Assembly (NCBI GenBank): GCA_015067315.1
Contig: SVMR01000002.1
Span: 1 to 64,000, forward strand
Origin: Oscillospiraceae bacterium
Lineage (GTDB): Bacteria; Bacillota; Clostridia; Oscillospirales; Ruminococcaceae
Direction: 5' to 3'
Length of the DNA stretch: 64,000 nt
Shown here: positions 22,147-29,790 of the stretch, piece by piece
How the letters are laid out: each line of letters begins with the position of its first letter
How positions within the stretch are numbered: position 1 is the stretch's first letter
Made by a program: the position numbers and the translations under genes
Notes under the pieces: model-generated
Told to the model about the DNA's origin: nothing
Databases searched by the model: none
What the model saw: the letters and a program-made list of their open reading frames with translations, nothing else

Positions 22147-23240
22147 CTTTCCACCGTAAAATGATCGCCTTCGCGAATTTCGTCAAGATAGCTGTCGTCA
22201 ATACTTGCTTCGTCAAAAGTTGCCATTTCGTTCATAATGGCATATGCCGCATCGAGAACACGGAACATAATCGGGCATCCGCTTCCCTCTCCAAGGCGCA
22301 TTTTCATTAAAAGAGGCGCTTCAAGACCCAGTTCGTTCATAGCGAGAACATAACCGGGTTCAAAGGAAGCATGGGAAGCGATAAGATAATCCTTAACGTT
22401 AGGGCAAAGTCTTGCGGCGCAAAGGGCGGCAACTATTGAAATAAAACCGTCGATCACAACGGGAATTCCGTGTTCCGCAGCGCCGAGGAAAACGCCGCAC
22501 ATTGCGGAAATATCAAGTCCGCCGACTTTTGACATTACGTCGATGGGGTCGGTTATATCCGGTTTGTGTTTTGCGATTGCTCCGTCGATAACTTCGATTT
22601 TATGGAGATATGCTTCATCAAGAAGTCCGCCGCCTTTTCCTGCGGTTATTTTTGCGGGAGTTCCGGTAAATGCGGAAAGAATTGCGGAGGAGGTTGTTGT
22701 GTTCCCGATTCCCATTTCGCCTACGCCGATTGCATCAACGCCGTCTTCGGCGCATTTATCCGCCATTTCAAGACCGACGCAGATTGCTTTTTCAACCTCT
22801 TCCCTTGTCATTGCGGGTTCAAGATAAAGGTTTTTTGTGCCGTACGCAATTTTTCTGTTGATTACCGAAGGGCAGTTGTAATCGGTCATAACGCCCACGT
22901 CAACAACAACAATTTCGTCGCCGAAATGTTTTGCAAGCGAGGAAGCGCCGGTCATTCCCCTTGTAAGATTGATAGTCTGGGAAAGGGTCACGGATTGCGG
23001 AGTGCAGGAAACTCCTTCGTCACAAACGCCGTTATCGGCGCAGAGAACGATAATTCTGCATTTTTCGGCTTTGTTATGTATTTTTCCGGTCATTCCTGCA
23101 ACACGGATTGATAATTCTTCAAGAACGCCAAGGCTTCCCGGGGGTTTTGCAAGCTGGGCCTGGCGTTCCTTTGCGGCAGTCATAACTTCTTTGTTCGCGG
23201 GTTTAACGGAAGATATGGCTTTTTCGATTCTTTCGTTCAA
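22143..23240 (-). CDS. cobT: Nicotinate-nucleotide-dimethylbenzimidazole phosphoribosyltransferase
   Basis: A protein of 365 residues from TTG 23240, which lies a proper distance from GAAGGGA; an in-frame GTG at 23249 is too near that site. It makes alpha-ribazole phosphate from the lower-ligand base. Motifs are 'AKPPGSLG', 'CADNGVCDEGVSCTPQSVT', 'GVGEMGIGNTTTSSA' and 'ASFEPGYVLAMNELGLEAPL', with the catalytic Glu in 'RLGEGSG'. First gene of the cobT-cobU-cobS-cobU-like-phosphatase run. I see no cobalamin riboswitch in the short upstream gap. Confidence 0.96.
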   Translation of the reverse strand: MNERIEKAISSVKPANKEVMTAAKERQAQLAKPPGSLGVLEELSIRVAGMTGKIHNKAEKCRIIVLCADNGVCDEGVSCTPQSVTLSQTINLTRGMTGASSLAKHFGDEIVVVDVGVMTDYNCPSVINRKIAYGTKNLYLEPAMTREEVEKAICVGLEMADKCAEDGVDAIGVGEMGIGNTTTSSAILSAFTGTPAKITAGKGGGLLDEAYLHKIEVIDGAIAKHKPDITDPIDVMSKVGGLDISAMCGVFLGAAEHGIPVVIDGFISIVAALCAARLCPNVKDYLIASHASFEPGYVLAMNELGLEAPLLMKMRLGEGSGCPIMFRVLDAAYAIMNEMATFDEASIDDSYLDEIREGDHFTVER

Positions 23241-23317
23241 AAAAATCACTTCCCTTCATAATACTTTTATATTCTAACATATTTTTATATAAATTTCCAT
23301 AGCTTAAAAACAATAGC

Positions 23318-23346
23318 AAAAAAAGAAAGCGTGCTCATTTGAGCAC
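23318..23346 (-). terminator. Terminator built from inverted TGAGCACGCT, overlapping a stop codon
   Basis: On the minus strand AGCGTGCTCA-AA-TGAGCACGCT is followed by TTTCTTTTTTTG. The TGA stop of the radical SAM gene at 23335 forms part of the 3' arm. Each arm holds the recurring TGAGCACG oligomer. Confidence 0.85.
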
Positions 23347-24318
23347 GCTTAAATATTTATCGATTTCCGTATCGTATTCGACTTCATGTTCTTTTGCTTT
23401 TTCGAGCACAAGTTCGTCAGCTTTTTTAAGAAGTTCGATATATTCAAAAAATTTTTCATCCATGGGGATTTTAATGCTTTCGTATGCTTTTCCGAAAACG
23501 AAGGGATTATTCATATTATACGAAAAACTCAAATCGCCGTTCGGGCGGACGCAAACGGAATGCCAGCATAAAGAATAAAGAGGTTTTTCCTTATATTCAT
23601 CCGTCATTTCGGATATTTGTTCGTAACTCAGAATATTGTCGTCGCCGGCGCAGTTCGGATATTTTTCGCAAAGCTCCTTGAGATTTTTATGAAATTCCTC
23701 AAATTGTTCCGGCTTAACAATAAGTTCCCTGTTTTCTTCTTTTTCCGCTTCGGATTTGCATCCGAGACTTGCAACGGGAGTTATTTTTACTGAACAATTC
23801 TGAAAATCCGAAAATAATTTAAGAATATCCTCTGCGTCGCCGAGATAATGTTTCGCAAGAGTTGCCTGAACGAAAGTCGGAATACCTTTTCCGTCGAAAA
23901 ATCTTACGGCGTTTATTGCGGATTCAAAGCTGTCTTTTCCGCAGATTGCTTTATGTTTTTCGGGAGTTGAACCGAGGATGCTTGTAAAATATTCTTCAAG
24001 ACAGCGGTAAGAAGCAAGTTTTTCAAGTCTTTCCCTGTTCATTCCAAGGCTGTTAGAAGCGAAGGTAAAACGCAGACCAAGAATTTCAAGGCAGTCGAGG
24101 AGTTCAAAAACGTCGCTTCGCATAAGCGGTTCTCCGCCGGTAAAAATTACGTATCTTCCGCCCTGCGCCTTGAATTCGGCAAAAATCTTTTTAATCTGCT
24201 CGGTTGTCATTTCGGCGCATTTTTTATGTATTCCGCCGTCGAGATAACAATGTCTGCAATGCTGATTGCAGGCATGGGTAACTTCTATATAAAGACTGTT
24301 GAGTTTGTAATATTCCAT
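23335..24318 (-). CDS. Radical SAM protein of unknown function
   Basis: A protein of 327 residues with the iron-sulfur motif 'CNQHCRHC' (CxxxCxxC, 17-24) after 'LYIEVTHA', then 'YVIFTGGEPLMR' and a standard partial barrel. The C-terminal half has 'LCWHSVCVRPNGDLSFSYNMNNPFVFG', which is like a reduced SPASM region with too few cysteines for two extra clusters. No precursor peptide or partner enzyme was found beside it. It follows tyrS after a weak hairpin and ends in a strong terminator. It is not the missing barrel of scfB: it has its own complete architecture. Confidence 0.85.
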   Translation of the reverse strand: MEYYKLNSLYIEVTHACNQHCRHCYLDGGIHKKCAEMTTEQIKKIFAEFKAQGGRYVIFTGGEPLMRSDVFELLDCLEILGLRFTFASNSLGMNRERLEKLASYRCLEEYFTSILGSTPEKHKAICGKDSFESAINAVRFFDGKGIPTFVQATLAKHYLGDAEDILKLFSDFQNCSVKITPVASLGCKSEAEKEENRELIVKPEQFEEFHKNLKELCEKYPNCAGDDNILSYEQISEMTDEYKEKPLYSLCWHSVCVRPNGDLSFSYNMNNPFVFGKAYESIKIPMDEKFFEYIELLKKADELVLEKAKEHEVEYDTEIDKYLSVLK

Positions 24319-24332
24319 TATTCTCCTTTGAG

Positions 24333-24361
24333 AGAAAGGCTCCGATAAACAGAGCCTTTCT
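24333..24361 (-). terminator. Weak hairpin between tyrS and the radical SAM gene
   Basis: A ten-pair stem AGAAAGGCTC / GAGCCTTTCT on the minus strand, but only a short TTTCTCTC tail. Probably partial termination. The radical SAM gene's AAAGGAG follows directly. Confidence 0.55.
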
Positions 24362-24371
24362 GGATTATCAA

Positions 24372-25592
24372 TTATTCAATGATAAGTTTTTTGAAGATTT
24401 TTTTACCTTTTTTAAGGATAACTTCGCCGTCGAACGCGCTTCTGTCGATGGTTGCGAATACGTCGGAGATTTTTTCGTCGTTAACGGTGATTCCGCCCTG
24501 TTCGATAAGGCGTTTGCCTTCGCCTTTGGATTTTGCGATTTCCGCTCTGATGAGAGCTTCGGTTACTGCGAGTTTTCCGTCAATAAAATCTGCTTCGGTG
24601 AAGGAAACGGTGGGCATATTTTCGCTGGAACCTTTTCCTGCGAAAATTGCTCTTGCGGCTTCAAGAGCTTTATCTGCTTCTTTTTCGCCGTGAACGATTT
24701 TTGTTACTTCGTAAGCAAGGCGTTCTTTGCAGGCGTTGATGTTTGCGCCTTCAAAAGTTTTTTCCATCTCTTCAATCTCTTCAACAGGGATGAAAGTGAG
24801 GAATTTAAGGCATTTGATAACGTCATCGTCGCCGACGTTTCTCCAATACTGGAAGAAATCGTAAGGAGTTGTTTTTGTCGGGTTGAGCCAGACTGCGCCG
24901 CCTTCGGTTTTGCCCATTTTCTTGCCTTCTTTGGTGGTAAGAAGCTGGAAGGTCATGCCCTGAACTTCCTTCTGTTCAAGACGGCGGACAAGTTCGATAC
25001 CTCCGATGATGTTGGACCACTGGTCGTCGCCGCCGAGTTCCATAGTGCAGTTGTAATCACGGAAAAGCTTGAGGAAGTCATAGCTCTGCATGATCATGTA
25101 GTTGAATTCAAGGAAAGTAAGTCCGCGTTCAAAACGGCTCTTTACGCATTCAGCGGTGAGCATTTTGTTGACAGAAAAATGTGCGCCGACGTCGCGGAGA
25201 AGTTCAACATAGCCGAGTTTGAGGAGCCAGTCGCCGTTTCTTGCAACAATGCATTTGGAAACGTCAACGATCTGGTTCATCTGTTCAAGGAAGCGGTCTG
25301 CGTTATAGTTGATTTCATCAACGGTGAGCATTTTTCTCATATCGGTTTTGCCGGTGGGGTCGCCGACCATGGTGGTGCCGGTTCCGAGAAGGAGGATCGG
25401 GGTATGTCCCGCTTTGATCATTCTGTTGATGACCATAAGCTGAAGGAAGTGTCCTACGTGAAGGCTGTCTGCGGTTGCATCAAAGCCGATGTAGAACACA
25501 ACTTTTTCATTTTCAAGTTTTCTTTTGATTTCTTCGGGGTGAGTCATCTGGGCAATTAAGCCGCGGCGCTCAAGATCTTCGTAAATTGTCAT
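24372..25592 (-). CDS. tyrS: Tyrosyl-tRNA synthetase
   Basis: A protein of 406 residues, a normal bacterial length. It charges tRNA-Tyr. The class I motifs are HVGH at 45-48 and KMGKT at 225-229 in place of KMSKS; 'GGDDQWSNI' binds tyrosine and tRNA. The S4 RNA-binding domain is at the C-terminus ('GGITVNDEKISDV'). Expression is controlled by the T-box leader immediately upstream, which reads uncharged tRNA-Tyr. Identification is secure. Confidence 0.98.
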   Translation of the reverse strand: MTIYEDLERRGLIAQMTHPEEIKRKLENEKVVFYIGFDATADSLHVGHFLQLMVINRMIKAGHTPILLLGTGTTMVGDPTGKTDMRKMLTVDEINYNADRFLEQMNQIVDVSKCIVARNGDWLLKLGYVELLRDVGAHFSVNKMLTAECVKSRFERGLTFLEFNYMIMQSYDFLKLFRDYNCTMELGGDDQWSNIIGGIELVRRLEQKEVQGMTFQLLTTKEGKKMGKTEGGAVWLNPTKTTPYDFFQYWRNVGDDDVIKCLKFLTFIPVEEIEEMEKTFEGANINACKERLAYEVTKIVHGEKEADKALEAARAIFAGKGSSENMPTVSFTEADFIDGKLAVTEALIRAEIAKSKGEGKRLIEQGGITVNDEKISDVFATIDRSAFDGEVILKKGKKIFKKLIIE

Positions 25593-25619
25593 TTTTGGGT
25601 TCCTCCGTTTTTATAATAA

Positions 25620-25880
25620 ACTTAATTTTTTGCAAAAATAAAACCCTCCGTCGGCAAAAACCGACAGAGGGCGAATTAGCGCGGTACCACCTCTGGTTCG
25701 TCAGTAAAAACTGACCTTTAAAACGCTGTAACCGGCGTACCGGATAAAACCTACTTGTTTTCGGAATTATGGCTCGGGAATGTATTCGCCGCCGTTCTGC
25801 CCGCTTTCTTGCACCGACCGAAAGCTCTCTTTGCCGCATGGAACAAGGCTACTTTTTTCCTTCATGGCTTTTTGCAATAT
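25620..25880 (-). promoter_or_regulatory. Tyrosine T-box leader
   Basis: The minus-strand leader has the T-box core AGAGGTGGTACCGCG (around 25693-25680) and the AGAGAGC-type stem I start. The specifier is a TAC codon at 25784-25782 in 'GAATACATTCCCGAGC', and the terminator CCCTCTGTCGG/CCGACGGAGGG (25671-25644) is followed by TTTTATTTTT. Uncharged tRNA-Tyr pairs with the specifier and the antiterminator bulge, allowing tyrS transcription. Confidence 0.96.
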
Positions 25881-25886
25881 GTTTGA

Positions 25887-25915
25887 ATTATATATTAAAG
25901 AACGGATTTTGTCAA
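25887..25915 (-). promoter_or_regulatory. Consensus promoter of the tyrS T-box transcript
   Basis: TTGACA (25915-25910), a 17-base spacer and TATAAT (25892-25887) on the minus strand: a perfect sigma-A match. It overlaps the last codons region of recN by a few bases. Confidence 0.93.
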
Positions 25916-25917
25916 CC

Positions 25918-27576
25918 TTATTTTGAAAGCTCAAGCAGTTCCTCTGCGCTCTTTTTAAGGGCATCGGTCATTGTTCCGCCCATGATTCTTGCAAGTTCCG
26001 TTACCCTGCCTTCTTTTCCAAGACTTTCGACGGAGGTGAATGTTTTTCCGCCTTCCGTATTTTTGGAAATAAGCATGTGGTTATCCGCATAGGCCGCAAC
26101 CTGGGCAAGATGTGTCACGCAGATAATCTGGCGTCCGGAGGAAACCTGTTTAAGCTTCTGTCCGACTTTCTGCGCCGCGGAACCGGAAATTCCCGTATCG
26201 ACCTCGTCAAAAATAAGGGTATCGACGTTATCCTTATCGGCGAGAACGTTCTTTATGCTGAGCATAATACGGGAAAGTTCGCCGCCGGAGGCGATTTTTG
26301 TAAGAGGTTTAAGCGGTTCCCCTGCGTTTGTTGTAATATAAAATTCAAGATTGTCTTTTCCGGATTCGGTGAATTCGGTTTCCTCAAAATGAACGCTGAA
26401 ACGGACGTTCGGCATATTGAGGTAAGCAAGTTCATCGGAAACCGCTTTTTCAAAAGCCTCTGCGGCTCTGCGGCGCTTTTCGGTAAGAACTTCGGCAAGT
26501 TCTGCGGTTTCGGCAAAAAGCTGTTTCTGCTCCTTTTGAAGCTTTTCAAGGCGTTCTTCGGAAAATTCAATGTTTTCAAGTTCGGAAACGGCTTTATTAT
26601 AAAATTTGAACATTTCCTCAACGCTTCCGCCGTATTTGCGTTTAAGACGGAAAATCTGGTCAAGTCTGCGTTCGGTTCTGTTCTGCAAAGCCGGGTCAAA
26701 ATCGAGTTCATCCGCGTTATCTTTTACGTCATTGGCGAATTCTTCAAATTCATAGTACATTTCCTTGAATTTTTCGGAAAGACCTTCATATTGCGGAAAA
26801 TATTCGGTGAGTCTTGCGCAGTTTTCAATAGCGGTTGAAAGACCTTCGAGAGCGCCTTCGCTTTCGCCGTTTCCATCAAGGGCGGAAACAGTTTCGGAAA
26901 TAAGCTCCATTATATTTTCCGCGCTTTTTATGCGTTTGCTGAGCGCAAGAAGTTCCTCTTCCTCGCCTTCTTCAATGGCCGCCGCTTCGATTTCGCCGAT
27001 CTGGAATTTAAGCATATCGATCCTTGCGGTTTTATCGGAATCGTCATTTTGGATTTTTTTGATTTCCCGTTCAACGGAACGCAATTTTTTATAGGATTCC
27101 AGATATCCGGAATATTCTTTTTCGGTGTTTCCAAAAGAATCGATATAGCCTATATGAAGTTCGGGATTTTGCAAAACTGCGCTGTCGTGTTGTCCGTGAA
27201 CGTCAATGAGCACGGACGAAAGCTGTTTGAGCACGCCTGCTGTTGCGGGACGCATATTGACTTTGCAGATGCTTTTTCCTTCGGCGGAAATTTCCCGGGA
27301 AATCAAAAGTTCGTCCTCAGCGTCATATCCGAGTTCTGAAAGAAGATTTTCCGCTTCTTTTGAAATTCCGGTGAAAACAGCGGAAACAACCGCCTTTTCT
27401 TTGCCTGTGCGGACAAGATCCCTGCTTGTTCTTCCGCCAAGCACCGCATTGATTGAATCGATAAGGATGGATTTACCTGCGCCTGTTTCGCCTGTAAAAA
27501 CGTTGAATCCGTTTTCAAAATCAATCGAAGCGCTTTCGATTACCGCAATATTTTTTATAAAAAGCTGGGAAAGCAT
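25918..27576 (-). CDS. recN: DNA repair protein RecN
   Basis: A protein of 552 residues, an SMC-like ATPase that gathers and tethers double-strand break ends. Walker A 'GETGAGKS' is at 29-36, with long coiled-coil arms through the middle. Then come the ABC signature 'ASGGELSRIMLSIK', Walker B 'DTLIFDEVDTGISG' and the RecN-type 'QIICVTHLAQVAAYAD'. The start ATG follows GGAGGG. It sits just downstream of argR, the usual argR-recN order of Firmicutes. Identification is secure. Confidence 0.97.
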   Translation of the reverse strand: MLSQLFIKNIAVIESASIDFENGFNVFTGETGAGKSILIDSINAVLGGRTSRDLVRTGKEKAVVSAVFTGISKEAENLLSELGYDAEDELLISREISAEGKSICKVNMRPATAGVLKQLSSVLIDVHGQHDSAVLQNPELHIGYIDSFGNTEKEYSGYLESYKKLRSVEREIKKIQNDDSDKTARIDMLKFQIGEIEAAAIEEGEEEELLALSKRIKSAENIMELISETVSALDGNGESEGALEGLSTAIENCARLTEYFPQYEGLSEKFKEMYYEFEEFANDVKDNADELDFDPALQNRTERRLDQIFRLKRKYGGSVEEMFKFYNKAVSELENIEFSEERLEKLQKEQKQLFAETAELAEVLTEKRRRAAEAFEKAVSDELAYLNMPNVRFSVHFEETEFTESGKDNLEFYITTNAGEPLKPLTKIASGGELSRIMLSIKNVLADKDNVDTLIFDEVDTGISGSAAQKVGQKLKQVSSGRQIICVTHLAQVAAYADNHMLISKNTEGGKTFTSVESLGKEGRVTELARIMGGTMTDALKKSAEELLELSK

Positions 27577-27612
27577 TCCGGCAGGTTCCCTCCTTTCATA
27601 AACAATAAAAAA

Positions 27613-28062
27613 TCAGCCGATGAGTTTCTTTATGCTCTCAACAAGAGCGACTGCCATTTTTTCGTCGCGCATAAGTACAAAAATTGTGTCGTCACCCGCA
27701 AGAGTTCCCACAACGCCTTCGTGGTTCATTGCGTCAAGAACCGCGCAGGCAGCATTTGCCATACCGGTGTAGCATTTTATTACAATCATGTTGTTAGCAT
27801 AATCAACGCTTTTTGCGGATTGATTAAAAACGGCATATTTTGTGCTGACGTCGGAATTGTTTTCGCCGGAAGCGGGAGAATAGCGGTATTTTCCGTCGCT
27901 TACCATTGTTTTTACAAGGCGGAGTTCTTTGATATCGCGGGAAACGGTTGCCTGGGTTACGTCAAAACCGCTTTCACGAAGATAAACAAGGAGATCTTCC
28001 TGGGTTGCAATATCTTTTTCGGAAATAAGTTCAAGAATTTTGGAATGTCGTTTTGTTTTCAT
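27613..28062 (-). CDS. argR: Arginine repressor
   Basis: A protein of 149 residues. The N-terminal winged helix includes 'ISEKDIATQEDLLVYLRESGFDVTQATVSRDIKELRLVK'. The C-terminal hexamerisation/arginine-binding domain ends 'GTLAGDDTIFVLMRDE', where the GDDT pair binds arginine. It represses arginine synthesis and activates catabolism when arginine is present. No ARG box or arginine gene was noticed in the window. It lies between nadK and recN, in conserved Firmicutes order. AAGGGGAAAG precedes the ATG. Confidence 0.97.
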   Translation of the reverse strand: MKTKRHSKILELISEKDIATQEDLLVYLRESGFDVTQATVSRDIKELRLVKTMVSDGKYRYSPASGENNSDVSTKYAVFNQSAKSVDYANNMIVIKCYTGMANAACAVLDAMNHEGVVGTLAGDDTIFVLMRDEKMAVALVESIKKLIG

Positions 28063-28077
28063 TTTTCTTTCCCCTTT

Positions 28078-28959
28078 TTATCTTCTTCCAATAATTTTCT
28101 GGTTAAGGATTTCGTAAAAGCCTCTTCCTGACAAGTTAACAAACTTTACAGATTTTTCAGAGCATTTTACTTTGAGTTTTTCGTCTTTTCTTAATTCAAA
28201 AACCCTTTCGCCGTCAACAACAACGTCAAGTTCCTTTTCTCCGCAAACAAGCGAAGAACCTACGGTTATGATTTTCTCAGGAGAAAAAACAACCGAACAG
28301 GAAATAAGCGAATGGGGACAAACCGGTGTCATTATTATCGCATTAAGATTTGTATCGAGTACCGGACCGCCTGCGGACATTGAATATGCGGTTGAACCGT
28401 CGGGAGTTGAAAGAACAATTCCGTCCGCGCGGTAACGGCAAACTTCGTGGCCGTTGCATTCAACGAAGAGTTCGGCAATTTTTCCGGGTTCGGATTTGCT
28501 TACGAAGACGTCATTTATTGCAAGGGCGCTTTTTTCGCCGCAATCTATTTCAAGAACGGTTCTTTTTTCAACAGGACATCCGGTTTTAAAAAGATTTTCG
28601 ATTTCCAAAAGGCTTTCGGATTCGATATCGGAAAGGAACCCGAGCCTTCCGGCGTTGATTCCGATTATCGGTTTGTCGTATTCAACGGCAAATTTTGCCG
28701 CCCGGAGAATTGTTCCGTCGCCGCCGACAATAAATACTATATCAACTTCCGAAAGGATCTTCTCCGGTTCGATAAAACTGACCGCTTGATTGCAGATACA
28801 TTCCTCCGCTTTCGGAACCATATATACTTCAATTTTCTTTTTTAAAAGTATTTCAACAAGCTTTTCCGCGCAGGGAAAAACGTTTTGCCTTGTAAGATTC
28901 GCAAAAACAAATGCTTTTGATTTACCCCGAAAAAGCTTTATTTTTTCACTTTTTTTCAA
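28078..28959 (-). CDS. nadK: NAD kinase
   Basis: A protein of 293 residues starting at TTG 28959 after GGAGG. It phosphorylates NAD to NADP. The NAD-kinase core is visible: 'VGGDGTILRAA' (78-88) with the conserved Asp, 'GINAGRLGFLSD', 'NDVFVSK' and 'DGIVLSTPDGSTAYSMSAGGP'. The N-terminal 70 residues are the usual Rossmann-like half. It is placed between tlyA and argR, as in many Clostridia. Identification is secure. Confidence 0.96.
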   Translation of the reverse strand: MKKSEKIKLFRGKSKAFVFANLTRQNVFPCAEKLVEILLKKKIEVYMVPKAEECICNQAVSFIEPEKILSEVDIVFIVGGDGTILRAAKFAVEYDKPIIGINAGRLGFLSDIESESLLEIENLFKTGCPVEKRTVLEIDCGEKSALAINDVFVSKSEPGKIAELFVECNGHEVCRYRADGIVLSTPDGSTAYSMSAGGPVLDTNLNAIIMTPVCPHSLISCSVVFSPEKIITVGSSLVCGEKELDVVVDGERVFELRKDEKLKVKCSEKSVKFVNLSGRGFYEILNQKIIGRR

Positions 28960-28983
28960 ACCGGAAGCCTCCTTTCTGTTTTT

Positions 28984-29790
28984 TTAATCAAGTTCGTTAT
29001 GGGAAGATTCAACAAGTTTTCTGATATATTCGGAAGTTACTTCAAGTTCCGGATTTTTTCTTGTAAGAACCATAAGATATTCAATGTTTCCCTGGGGTCC
29101 TTTAATGGGAGAAAATTCAAGACCGACTATGCCGAATCCGGCGTTTTTTGCAAATCCGACCGCTCTTTCAAGAACTTCAATATGAGTTGCCGGATCGCGT
29201 ACAACGCCGTGTTTTCCGACTTTATCTTTTCCTGCCTCAAACTGGGGTTTAACAAGGCATACCATCATTGCTTCGTCGGAGAGGAAGGGAACAAGAACGG
29301 GAATTACAAGACCGAGAGAAATAAAGGAAACGTCGATGCTTACAAAATCAACCGTATCCGGAACCTGCTCGTTTGTAATATAACGGACGTTTGTGCGTTC
29401 AAGGTTGACTACCCTTTCGTCCTGGCGGAGCTTCCATGCAAGCTGACCGTAGCCGACGTCGATAGAATAAACCTTTGTTGCGCCTTTCTGGAGCATGCAA
29501 TCGGTAAAGCCGCCGGTTGATGCGCCGACGTCCATGCAGATTTTATTATCAAGCTTGAAACCGTAAAGTTCCATTGCTTTTTCAAGTTTAAGTCCGCCGC
29601 GGCTTACGTATTTAAGATTTTCTCCGCGGAATTCGATTTTATCTTCGGAAGTAACCTGTTCGCCGGCTTTGTCGGCTTTCTGGTTATTTACATAAACCTG
29701 ACCTGCCATAATTGCGGCTTTTGCCTGTTCCCGGCTTTGAATTATTCCTCTTGCAACAAGTTCTGCATCAAGACGCTGTTTTTCGCTCAT
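28984..29790 (-). CDS. tlyA: TlyA-family rRNA 2'-O-methyltransferase
   Basis: A protein of 268 residues. An S4 RNA-binding domain is at 1-60 ('RLDAELVARGIIQSREQAKA'). An FtsJ-like methyltransferase follows, with 'MDVGASTGGFTDCMLQKGA' binding S-adenosylmethionine, 'VDFVSIDVSFISL' and 'VCLVKPQFEAG'. TlyA methylates ribose in 16S and 23S rRNA in mycobacteria; in Clostridia the rRNA target is assumed. Some relatives were called hemolysins, probably wrongly. It overlaps dxs by four bases. Confidence 0.95.
   Translation of the reverse strand: MSEKQRLDAELVARGIIQSREQAKAAIMAGQVYVNNQKADKAGEQVTSEDKIEFRGENLKYVSRGGLKLEKAMELYGFKLDNKICMDVGASTGGFTDCMLQKGATKVYSIDVGYGQLAWKLRQDERVVNLERTNVRYITNEQVPDTVDFVSIDVSFISLGLVIPVLVPFLSDEAMMVCLVKPQFEAGKDKVGKHGVVRDPATHIEVLERAVGFAKNAGFGIVGLEFSPIKGPQGNIEYLMVLTRKNPELEVTSEYIRKLVESSHNELD

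Noticed and set aside
22143..23334. Cobalamin riboswitch upstream of cobT
   Set aside because: The gap is under 100 bases, filled by the terminator of the preceding gene, and shows no B12-box pattern.
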